DNA of 6,449 nucleotides, taken from an uncultured Eubacteriales bacterium. GTDB taxonomy: Bacteria > Bacillota > Clostridia > Peptostreptococcales > Anaerovoracaceae. How positions within the stretch are numbered: the first letter of the stretch is position 1; every line of letters starts with the position of its first letter. Under the pieces are notes generated by a model, which ran no database searches, was not told the origin of the DNA, and saw only the letters and a program-made list of their open reading frames with translations. The DNA lies in NCBI GenBank assembly GCA_900551415.1, contig URWB01000123.1, positions 1-6,449 on the forward strand, read 5' to 3'. The position numbers and the translations under genes are program-made. Positions 1-5,906 of this stretch are shown here, in pieces.

Positions 1-1261
1 TGGAGTTTTCATATATCGTTGCAATTTCGATGTTTGGAATCTTCATTTCCAGTTTTAGATTATTGCCTTCCTTCCGTTCCCCGACCTTTTTCAGATAGCC
101 CGTAAAGAACAGGAAGTTCCAAAGATTATCCTGTGTCTGATGAATATCGCCGTAGGTGATGTCCTCATGCACCTGCTTTTCTATCGTTCCGCCGTTAATC
201 AAAGTTTCCAGGTCACGTTTCGCACCCGCATCGGCTTCGCCCACCATTTCGCGGATGATGCTGTTAGAGGAAGAATTCGACCAGTATGGTAATGTGAACT
301 GTGTGATCTTATGGCTGCGGTCATATGCATAATTGATAATGCTCCATGGATTATAGATTTCGATGTCATTGAACAGGTATCCGTCGTACCAGCGTTTCAC
401 TTCCGGCAATTCTGCCGCAAGGTCATAGTAAGTAAGCATTGCTTCTACTTCACTTTCGGTAAATCCGAAGCTGTCAGCGTATTCGGTATGCAGAACACTA
501 TCGCTCTTTAAGTTATTCAGCCCTGTAAAAATGCTCTCCTTACTGATTCTAAGGCATCCTGTAATCACACTTTTTTCAAGGTACGGATTGGTCTTGAGCG
601 CCGATTCAAAGAGCGAGCGGATGAATGAAATCATCTGATCGTAAAAGCCCTCCAAATATGCGTTTTCCAGCGGTACATCGTACTCGTCGATCAGGATCAT
701 GGTGTTTTTGCCATGGTACTGCCACAGGCATTCCGATAAAAACCTCAGCGCGTCGTTGTATGCGCTGTAGTCCGCCTGTTCCGTCATAATCTTTTGAAAC
801 ATGATTTTCTGGTCGTCTGCAAGGCTGTTTCCCGCAAGGAGATACTGATGTCTGCGAAATTCCTCTGCAAGTGCCCCGCAGATCTTCTTATATGCTTCTT
901 CAAAATCTGGCTGCTTCGCCGACTTTAAGCTCAAGAAAATCACAGGATACTGCTGCTGATGCTGCAGAACTTCCTCTCCGCATGCAGCAATTTTCAGCCC
1001 ATCGAAGAGATCGCCGTTGTCAATTCGCTCCCCGCTGCGTGTTCTCTCATCCTCAAAGAAACGGCGAATCATGAACTGATTCAGCGTCTTGCCGAAGCGC
1101 CGTGGACGCATGAACAAGGTTACCTTTGCATTTTTTTCAATCAGTTTTTTTATCATCAGGGTTTTATCGACAAAGTACCCGTCTTTCACAATGATCTCTT
1201 TGAAATCCTCCACGCCGATGGAGATTTTCTTTTTTCTTGTATCGCCTATTTCTTTACGCAT
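1..1261 (-). CDS. AAA-ATPase-like protein, DUF1703/PD-(D/E)XK nuclease family (partial, C-terminus off the window)
   Basis: The minus-strand frame from ATG at 1261 runs open for 420 codons to the window edge, so the 3' end is missing. The N-terminus follows the pattern of the AAA-ATPase-like family (PF09820): a conserved lead-in (ISIGVEDFKEII, about residues 13-24), the P-loop variant RPRRFGKTL at 52-60 with Lys58/Thr59, the Walker B stretch MILIDEYD at 188-195, a GCLRISKESIFTGLNN block at 235-250, WYDGY at 291-295 and IYNPWSI at 302-308. In this family a DUF1703 PD-(D/E)XK nuclease-like domain follows; only its beginning (around FFTGYLKK, 385-392) is in view, and about 110-140 residues should be missing. 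The start is supported by an AAAGGGCAGGA purine stretch just upstream. Biological role is unknown for the family; nuclease activity is an inference from the fold. These genes are common as scattered accessory copies in Clostridia and Bacteroidetes. Confidence 0.9.
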   Translation of the reverse strand, partial: MRKEIGDTRKKKISIGVEDFKEIIVKDGYFVDKTLMIKKLIEKNAKVTLFMRPRRFGKTLNQFMIRRFFEDERTRSGERIDNGDLFDGLKIAACGEEVLQHQQQYPVIFLSLKSAKQPDFEEAYKKICGALAEEFRRHQYLLAGNSLADDQKIMFQKIMTEQADYSAYNDALRFLSECLWQYHGKNTMILIDEYDVPLENAYLEGFYDQMISFIRSLFESALKTNPYLEKSVITGCLRISKESIFTGLNNLKSDSVLHTEYADSFGFTESEVEAMLTYYDLAAELPEVKRWYDGYLFNDIEIYNPWSIINYAYDRSHKITQFTLPYWSNSSSNSIIREMVGEADAGAKRDLETLINGGTIEKQVHEDITYGDIHQTQDNLWNFLFFTGYLKKVGERKEGNNLKLEMKIPNIEIATIYENS

Positions 1262-1309
1262 TTTCCTGCCCTTTCTCTGCGAACAGTTTCGATATCTGCT
1301 GACATCTAT

Positions 1310-1338
1310 AGTATACGCTATTTTTCCGGCATGCACAA
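1310..1338 (-). promoter_or_regulatory. Possible promoter of the AAA-ATPase-like gene
   Basis: On the minus strand TATACT (1315-1310) is a good -10 match and TTGTGC (1338-1333) a partial -35, separated by 17 bp. It sits about 50 bp upstream of the start codon. Seen by eye only; the -35 matches three of six consensus bases. Confidence 0.4.
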
Positions 1339-1389
1339 GCCAATTCGGAAAGTGTTGAGGCTTCCTTTTGATTCTTGTTTTTTGCAAGC

Positions 1390-1420
1390 AAAAAGCCCGA
1401 AGTTTATGGCTCCGAGCCAT
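1390..1420 (-). terminator. Possible weak intrinsic terminator after the AlbA_2 gene
   Basis: Just downstream of the AlbA_2 gene stop, the minus strand reads ATGGCT-CGG-AGCCAT (1420-1406) and then a five-T run (1394-1390). An alternative pairing of GGAGCC with GGCTTT places the stem directly against the T-run, with two G-U pairs and a loop of about ten bases. Either structure is modest, so read-through into the ATPase gene is possible. Confidence 0.35.
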
Positions 1421-1428
1421 CTTGTGTT

Positions 1429-2883
1429 TTATTTCAGTATTTTCCAAGTTCCTTTCTTATTTGAGCCCACCCGTACAAGGTACCCTTTCTCTTTTAGCTC
1501 TTTAATTAGTCGTGCTACCGTAGCTCTTGAGCATCCTAATTTCTCCATAAGTTCTGCAGTAGTAATATGTGGATCCAATTGCAAAATCTCTATAAGTTTC
1601 TGCGACTTGTTATTTATTGTCTCATTTATTGTCTCATTTATTGTCTCATCTGACACCGATATAGTTTCTAATGTCAACACTACCCTTGCAGGGTCGGATA
1701 ACTCTTGAATGACGGGCTTCGCAAAGCCGTTTTCTTCCCATGTGCTGTAAATATCGCACAGACCGGAGCCGGAACGTTCTCCCACGTTTATCAGGGAAAA
1801 CATATTGAAGATTCTTGCGTTTCGTGTGTCGCTTACCCCTCCTGCTATGGCATCCTCTATGCTGATTCGAAAGGTTCCCGGATTGGATATGGTGATTTTG
1901 CTGAAGTCTTTATCGATGACAATTCCCTGCCGCCCGTAATAATCGGCGTGAATCAGTGCATTGGCCAATGCCTCTCGGATGGCTGCGTGTATAGATGTGT
2001 CATCGACTCTCATCATCTGTTCATCCAGCTTGAAAGGTTTTTTCACATCGGCGGTCAGTTTCCCGATGATTCTAAAGTAAAAATCAAAGATATTTCCACT
2101 CCAGTCTCCGTCACTACAGCATACCCTGTCTGACCAGCGGATATTCGTAGCCTTTCGCTCTCTGTAATCAAGGAAGTAATTCGGTAACTCGTCCATGATC
2201 GTGACAAAGTCGCCAAAGAACAGAAGTCCTGCAATAGTCGGATGTAATTCCCCGTCTGAGCCTTTCTTTGCTGCCCCGATTTTCAGAAGAAATTCTTCAT
2301 CGCTTAGCTTTGTCCAAATATGGTTTGGCTTACGATTGGAAAACATTCTGCGATATCCAAGGATCGATTCGTGGTTCAAATCAGAAAGCCTAAGAGTTTC
2401 CACAACCTTGCGGTCTGCACTTTCTTCTGCTTGGTCGCGAAGCATGGCAAGCACTTCTTCCCTCTTGCAACGATAGTCACCTTCTCCATTGCGTCGATAG
2501 CTACCGGAAAACATATCTCTCCCAATATAGATCGGTCGGCTCTGTCTTGCCGCCCGTGGGACCTCCATGACAATGATTTTTTTCTTATCATAATCAACGG
2601 TATAAATGTTTTCGTTCAGCAAAATATTCTCGCTTATTTTCTGTGGGTTATTCAAAGCATTCCAAAGCTCCGGAATCATCTTTTCCGTATTTTTAATGCC
2701 GATTGGTATCAACTTCTTTGTCTGTACATCTTCTTGCACACCAAGCAGGATGACCCCGCCATCTGTGTTGGCAAACGCCGAATAAGTTTCCCACATGCTC
2801 TGCGGCACTCCTCCTGTTGCCGTCTTGACCTCTATGTGTCCGCTCTCTTTCTCGGATGATAAAATTCTATGGATATCCACCAT
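1429..2883 (-). CDS. AlbA_2 (Schlafen-like) DNA-binding domain / GHKL ATPase / winged-helix regulator
   Basis: This is a 484-residue protein of the COG2865 type. The N-terminal AlbA_2 domain (PF04326, about residues 10-130) shows the signature ESGHIEVK followed by FANTDGGVILLGV. The middle contains an HATPase_c_4-type module (about 300-390) with the N-box-like REALANALIHADYYGR and the glycine box GERSGSGLCDIY. The C-terminus (about 427-484) is a winged helix-turn-helix with TTAELMEKLGCSRATVARLIKELKEKGYLVRVG, given here as one motif span of residues 441-473. A short linker of repeated NETI units joins ATPase and winged helix. An in-frame TTG at 2889 would allow two more residues, but AGAGGA lies seven bases before the ATG at 2883, which is the better start. 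The family is annotated as predicted transcriptional regulators, and Schlafen-type AlbA_2 proteins have also been linked to defence; the target here cannot be read from sequence. Confidence 0.92.
   Translation of the reverse strand: MVDIHRILSSEKESGHIEVKTATGGVPQSMWETYSAFANTDGGVILLGVQEDVQTKKLIPIGIKNTEKMIPELWNALNNPQKISENILLNENIYTVDYDKKKIIVMEVPRAARQSRPIYIGRDMFSGSYRRNGEGDYRCKREEVLAMLRDQAEESADRKVVETLRLSDLNHESILGYRRMFSNRKPNHIWTKLSDEEFLLKIGAAKKGSDGELHPTIAGLLFFGDFVTIMDELPNYFLDYRERKATNIRWSDRVCCSDGDWSGNIFDFYFRIIGKLTADVKKPFKLDEQMMRVDDTSIHAAIREALANALIHADYYGRQGIVIDKDFSKITISNPGTFRISIEDAIAGGVSDTRNARIFNMFSLINVGERSGSGLCDIYSTWEENGFAKPVIQELSDPARVVLTLETISVSDETINETINETINNKSQKLIEILQLDPHITTAELMEKLGCSRATVARLIKELKEKGYLVRVGSNKKGTWKILK
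1612..1647. repeat. Three perfect 12-bp tandem repeats in the linker of the AlbA_2 gene
   Basis: The unit ATTTATTGTCTC occurs three times without a mismatch at 1612-1623, 1624-1635 and 1636-1647. Twelve bases are four codons, so copy number changes would keep the frame and only lengthen or shorten the NETI-repeat linker between the ATPase module and the winged helix. Confidence 0.95.
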
Positions 2884-2920
2884 GTACAAATCCTCTTTTC
2901 ATCGAAAATGTGTTTCTATT

Positions 2921-2949
2921 ATTATATTATTTTTTCTTCCTAAAATCCA
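2921..2949 (-). promoter_or_regulatory. Possible promoter of the AlbA_2 gene
   Basis: A perfect -10 hexamer TATAAT lies at 2926-2921 on the minus strand, about 40 bp upstream of the start codon in an AT-rich stretch. The hexamer 17 bp further upstream (TGGATT, 2949-2944) is a poor -35, so this would be a weak or activated promoter, or a chance match in AT-rich DNA. Confidence 0.4.
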
Positions 2950-2964
2950 TACTAATTTTATGCG

Positions 2965-3027
2965 CTACTCCCGGTCGGCAGGTTTGGTGGTCATGAGCTG
3001 ATAGAGCCTTGTGTCTCTTGGGAAATG
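2965..3027 (-). pseudogene. Possible 3' remnant of an unidentified gene cut by the IS end
   Basis: Reading away from the IS on the minus strand there are 20 open codons and a TAG, giving HFPRDTRLYQLMTTKPADRE. GC is about 54%, clearly above the AT-rich IS end and the AT-rich leader of the next gene. The composition and codon choice look coding, and the fragment begins at the proposed IS boundary, which fits the last part of a gene truncated by the insertion or a neighbouring deletion. I do not recognise the family, and 20 codons is too short to exclude chance. Confidence 0.3.
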
Positions 3028-3042
3028 GTTGTACCAGTCAAG

Positions 3043-3178
3043 AAAAGTAGACACAAAAAATATTTTTTCTTATTTCATTTTTTCAAAAGTGGACATACGC
3101 CACATTTTGGGCCGTTTGTTTTTTTCAAAAGTAGACATGACATGCATTTTTTGCTATTTTTCTTTTTTTAAAGTGGAC
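3043..3178. repeat. Four AAAGTRGAC boxes with exact 42-bp period at the IS left end
   Basis: Boxes start at 3043 (AAAAGTAGAC), 3085 (AAAAGTGGAC), 3127 (AAAAGTAGAC) and 3169 (TAAAGTGGAC), each 42 bp from the next. Units one and three resemble each other beyond the box (A-rich, then ATTTTTT and TATTT), and units two and four share TGGGCC and GTTTG, so the array is best read as two diverged 84-bp copies. The fourth unit codes for the orfB C-terminus. Forty-two bp is four helical turns, which puts the boxes on the same face of the DNA. Binding by the transposase is inferred from the box also being the shared inner part of the terminal repeats. Confidence 0.8.
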
Positions 3179-4031
3179 GCGCCTTCTACATGGGCCTGTT
3201 TGCGCCGCTTTGCAACAAACTTCGGTTCCTCAGTAAGGCTCCTTCCTTCAAATGTATTTTTTCGCTCAATCTCACCCCTGTAATATCGCTTGCGGTAATT
3301 TACCGGAGTATCATAGCCGATCGCGTAACAAGGTCTCCGCTTATTGTAAAAATCAACATAGCGCTCCAGGGCTTCTGCGAACTCCTCTCTGCGTCTGCAT
3401 TCTTCGATTTTAAAATCCATAAATAACTCTTCTTTCATCCAGCCGTTGATGGATTCGTTAACCGGGTTATCGGTCGGCTTACCGGCTCTGGACATGGATC
3501 TTACAATCACGGAATCCTTGATCAGATCATTGTAAGCTTTCGATGCATAGACGCTGCCTTGGTCTGTGTGCAGGACAACAGGCTCGGCATGTCCTTTCAG
3601 CAGTTCTTTTACATCCTCCAACCCGTTGATATACTGGTATCTATCACCTGTCTGGGACGATCGACGGTGCCCCAGGTCGTAAAGATCAAATTCGGATATG
3701 TGTCTTTTATTTTTCGCTTCCTGTAATGTACCTGATGCTTCGTTTCTGCTTTGATTCCCAGATAGCGAAAGCATTTATATACAAAGTTATCGCTGCACTC
3801 ATATCCATATTGCTGACGAATATATGCTGCAGTCCACCGATATCCATGGGATCTATGCTCTGCATGAACGGTATCTACCAGTGCTATGAGTTCTCTCCGC
3901 TGGATATCCCGATCCGATTTTCCCCGTTTCTTCCACTTGTAGTATCCTGATCTGCTGATTCCCATCACTTCACACAGAGCCTTAACACTATACTCTCGGC
4001 AAAGGATATCGACTATTTCAAATTCTTCTCT
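3154..4031 (-). pseudogene. IS3-family transposase OrfB, disrupted by internal deletion and frameshift
   Basis: The -1 frame enters from the orfA slippery site at 4031 and encodes a start region (REEFEIVDILCREYSVK), then MGISRSGYYKW and HRSHGYRWTAAYIRQQYG, the HTH_21-like N-terminal part. It runs on to PNLIFTTWGTVDRPRQVI and then stops at 3609 in the wrong frame. The integrase core resumes in another frame at GDRYQYINGLEDV and continues with the second catalytic Asp in VVLHTDQGSVYAS, the catalytic Glu in DNPVNESINGWMKEELF, and the usual VDFYNKRRPCYAIGYDTPVNY tail, ending at the TAG at 3154. In related transposases about 35-40 residues including the first catalytic Asp (VSDMT-like) lie between RPRQVI and GDR; they are absent here. 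The protein should be inactive. The break falls near 3640-3655. Confidence 0.88.
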
Positions 4032-4357
4032 TTTAAACGAACATACTCCTGTTTCCCAGCTTCGTTCGTCTGAACAGTATAGTTTTTTTTAAGACGTTCG
4101 TTTTCAATACGAAGCTTAAGTATCTCTCGCTTGTACGCCTCTTCTGTGCGATCAATGCCTTCCGGAAGAACATCAGGCATTTTAGCGTCTGCACGTGCCA
4201 GCCCCTCGATTCCCCCTTCTTCATATTGTTTCATCCATTTTTGAAAAGCTCCGGTAGAGATTCCGTTTTTCTCACAGAAATCGGATAATTTCTGTCGCCC
4301 GCCTTTGTACTGCCTAATCAAAAATTCCTTTTCCAGTGTGTTCAAATGTTTCGCCAT
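4013..4357 (-). CDS. IS3-family OrfA (helix-turn-helix, leucine-zipper-like)
   Basis: OrfA is 114 residues from the ATG at 4357. It has an HTH_Tnp_1/IS3-OrfA-type helix-turn-helix (about residues 14-45, KLSDFCEKNGISTGAFQKWM) and a C-terminal heptad segment around EILKLRIENERLKK, the zipper through which OrfA and OrfAB multimerise in this family. A GTG at 4387 would add ten residues, but the AAGGAG ribosome binding site (4377-4372) would then lie inside the coding region, so the ATG is preferred although its spacing of about 12-13 bases is long. It overlaps the orfB frame and ends at TAG 4013. Alone, OrfA normally binds the ends and modulates transposition; here it is the only intact product of the element. 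Confidence 0.88.
   Translation of the reverse strand: MAKHLNTLEKEFLIRQYKGGRQKLSDFCEKNGISTGAFQKWMKQYEEGGIEGLARADAKMPDVLPEGIDRTEEAYKREILKLRIENERLKKNYTVQTNEAGKQEYVRLKEKNLK
4031..4050 (-). other. Programmed -1 frameshift signal joining orfA and orfB
   Basis: In the orfA frame the minus strand reads CG T TTA AAA G (heptamer 4037-4031), a canonical X XXY YYZ slippery site. Slipping back one base continues as AGA GAA GAA in the orfB frame, giving an OrfAB fusion. AGGAG (4050-4046) lies eight bases upstream, resembling the Shine-Dalgarno-type stimulator known from dnaX and several IS3-family elements. I could not see a clear downstream hairpin. Confidence 0.75.
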
Positions 4358-4360
4358 AGT

Positions 4361-4370
4361 AAAAGTAGAC
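4361..4370. promoter_or_regulatory. Terminal-repeat box inside the orfA leader
   Basis: An exact copy of AAAAGTAGAC lies between the orfA ribosome binding site and its start codon (minus strand AAGGA-GTCTACTTTT-ACT-ATG). A second copy in the opposite orientation, at 4435-4444, is part of the right terminal repeat. If OrfA or OrfAB binds the box, the inner copy would allow repression of its own synthesis. Confidence 0.55.
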
Positions 4371-4456
4371 TCCTTCCTAGTAGTCACACCACTCTTATTT
4401 TAACAGTTGGAGTGATAGTTTTCTACCGTTCCGTGTCTACTTTTATGATAGCATCA

Positions 4457-4560
4457 CTTTTATTTTTTTGAGTCCAAGTTATTTAATTCACTTGGTCAGT
4501 TAAATTTGCATTCAATGGATTCTCTTTTCAGTCTTGAAACGCCTTGTTTTCAACCAATAC
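4457..4560. other. Gene-free stretch between the IS and the int terminator
   Basis: No gene, RNA gene or tRNA-like sequence is seen. The only structure is an inverted repeat, CCAAGT (4474-4479) and ACTTGG (4490-4495), with a ten-base AT-rich loop. It has no T-run on either side suitable for a terminator. Confidence 0.5.
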
Positions 4561-4591
4561 AAAAGCCCGGAATACGTTTCGTATCCCGGGC
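4561..4591 (-). terminator. Rho-independent terminator of the integrase operon
   Basis: The minus strand forms GCCCGGGATACG-AAA-CGTATTCCGGGC (4591-4565), a 12-bp stem with one G-U pair and a three-base loop, followed at once by TTTTGTATT. On the plus strand the same position is an A-C mismatch and there is no T-run, which fixes the direction. It lies about 140 bp after the integrase stop. Confidence 0.85.
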
Positions 4592-4672
4592 CGGGTTGTG
4601 GTGGAGATGGAATGAGTCGTTTTTTAGACCTTGTTGAAATTTCAATAAAAATCGGCATTCTCACTATACCTC

Positions 4673-4733
4673 TTAAGGGGATATATCATATTTTCAAGGG
4701 GAAAGAGTCGTCTCTATGTGTCCCTTAAGGGGG
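4673..4733. repeat. Three TYAAGGGG boxes downstream of int, candidate recombinase arm sites
   Basis: TTAAGGGG (4673-4680), TCAAGGGG (4694-4701) and TTAAGGGG (4725-4732) are direct repeats spaced 21 and 31 bp, close to two and three turns of DNA. The last one abuts the integrase stop codon. Tn916-type integrases bind short direct repeats near the element end through their N-terminal domain, and this integrase has that domain. The assignment as arm sites is inferred from position and phasing only. Confidence 0.5.
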
Positions 4734-5900
4734 TTAATAGATTCCTGTCATCTTGCTTTCAAAGAGCGACATTGCCTCACTGCTGTACTCATGGAAAACA
4801 TCAGTATAGGTGTCGAGGGTGATCTTAATGCTAGTATGCCCGAGCCATGTTTTCAGTACGACCGGAGGAATGCCGGCCTCGATACAACGTGTCGCAAAGG
4901 TGTGTCGCAATGCATGCTGTCCGTCAAAATGGATGTTTGCTTTCTGGCAAAGTCTGCGATAAAAGCAGTTCACCTGACTGGTACTGATAAACGCATTTTT
5001 GTTATAATCATAAAACACTAGCCGCCATGGATTTCGCTTTTTCTGCTTCAGGGCCTCTTCCAAAACTGGCTTCAAAAATTTGTTGATTGGAATGTCACGT
5101 GTTCCCGCATAAGTCTTCGTACCATTCTTAATATAATCCTCGTATTCCGCACCTCTGGAAATCGTCCGTCTGACGTGGATCACCCCTTGCTCAAAATCAA
5201 TGCAGTCATCGGTCAGCGCATTGATCTCACCCATTCGCATGCCACTATATAATTCGATTAAAAGCTGCAGCTTGTAACCATTACGTCCATCCGGTATTTT
5301 ATGCTCTTTCAGAGCTTCCAAAAATTTTTCCTGTTCCGCTTTGGTCAATGCTCGAACCTTTTTAGGTCTTTGATTGAACCGTGGACAACGCAGATAAGAC
5401 GATTTCATTAGGTTATTGGTAATAAGCTGCGATTCGCACGCAATTTCAAACGACTGTTTTAATGCCGAATAAAGCTTTTCGATGACGCTTCTTGAGTAGT
5501 TTGTGATACTCCTTAAAAATGCGTCTATCTGCGACTGTTTCAGTTCGATAATCGGGATTTGTCCAATAAAATGCCTTTCTATGATGCGCAGGGTCGCCAT
5601 ATTACGTGAGTATCCTTGCGGACCTATAAAATTCTTCTCTAAATCGGACTCATACTTTTGCTTCATGATCTGCGGTATCGTAATATCAAGGTCGATCCCG
5701 AAACGCCGCATTTCCTGCTTGTACAAAAATTCCTTTGCTTTGGCAATACATAGAGCTTGGCTTTCTCCACAAAATGATTTTCTGTGTGGTTTGTCAAATT
5801 CATCTCGATAAGTGATACGGTACTCGTACAATCCATTATCATATTTGCGAAAGGAGCCTGCGCCGCGCTTTGCTCGTTTTGTATTGTTCTTCTTTGCCAT
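4734..5900 (-). CDS. int: Tyrosine recombinase / Tn916-type integrase
   Basis: A complete 388-residue site-specific integrase, close to the roughly 400 residues of Tn916 Int. The N-terminus (about residues 12-60, GAGSFRKYDNGLYEYRITY) resembles the AP2-like arm-binding domain of Tn916-type integrases. A SAM-like core-binding domain follows (about 75-175). The catalytic domain shows Arg222 (YSGMRMGEINAL), Lys262 in the beta-hairpin (GTKTYAGTRDIP), the HxxR pair His329/Arg332 (HALRHTFATR), His355 (WLGHTS) and the nucleophile Tyr365 (TLDTYTDV), so it should be active. AGGAGG ten bases upstream supports the ATG at 5900. It follows a small excisionase-like gene by six bases and is followed by phased repeats and a terminator, which is the usual int end of an integrative or conjugative element. 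No relaxase or transfer gene is in the window, so the element type stays open. Confidence 0.95.
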   Translation of the reverse strand: MAKKNNTKRAKRGAGSFRKYDNGLYEYRITYRDEFDKPHRKSFCGESQALCIAKAKEFLYKQEMRRFGIDLDITIPQIMKQKYESDLEKNFIGPQGYSRNMATLRIIERHFIGQIPIIELKQSQIDAFLRSITNYSRSVIEKLYSALKQSFEIACESQLITNNLMKSSYLRCPRFNQRPKKVRALTKAEQEKFLEALKEHKIPDGRNGYKLQLLIELYSGMRMGEINALTDDCIDFEQGVIHVRRTISRGAEYEDYIKNGTKTYAGTRDIPINKFLKPVLEEALKQKKRNPWRLVFYDYNKNAFISTSQVNCFYRRLCQKANIHFDGQHALRHTFATRCIEAGIPPVVLKTWLGHTSIKITLDTYTDVFHEYSSEAMSLFESKMTGIY

Positions 5901-5906
5901 TCTAAT

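Larger units (their letters stand above)
3030..4456 (-). mobile_element. IS3-family insertion sequence, internally deleted
   Basis: The element carries orfA and a broken orfB in the usual overlapping IS3 arrangement. The proposed ends, read inward, are TGTACCAGTCAAG followed by AAAAGTAGACAC on the left (3030-3054) and TGATGCTATCAT followed by AAAAGTAGACAC on the right (4456-4433, minus strand). Both begin with TG as in other IS3 members and share a perfect 12-bp inner block. The boundaries are supported by promoter halves in each end. No target duplication is seen (GGT on the left, CTT on the right), so either the ends are off by a few bases or one flank was lost. Length is 1427 bp, shortened by an internal deletion in orfB. 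The subgroup within IS3 is not assigned. Confidence 0.85.

Noticed and set aside
959..1708. Long plus-strand open frame of 249 codons
   Set aside because: It lies opposite the ATPase gene and the AlbA_2 gene, has no sensible ribosome binding site and a low-complexity Phe/Ser-rich product. It is an antisense shadow.
3043..3178. CRISPR-like regular spacing of short repeats
   Set aside because: The repeats are only about 10 bp, the units between them are themselves related, and there is no cas gene. The boxes are part of the IS end.
3011..3283. Plus-strand frame with a 14-residue repeat starting KVD
   Set aside because: The repeat comes from the 42-bp DNA period, which is a multiple of three. 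The frame is opposite the orfB end, and the terminal-repeat explanation is better.
4474..4495. Inverted repeat CCAAGT/ACTTGG as a terminator or attachment core
   Set aside because: The stem is six bp with a ten-base loop and no adjacent T-run, and no partner copy of the sequence is present in the window to support an attachment site.
4534..4728. Plus-strand 64-codon frame between the IS and int
   Set aside because: It runs across the int terminator hairpin and the AAGGGG boxes, with no ribosome binding site and no recognisable family.
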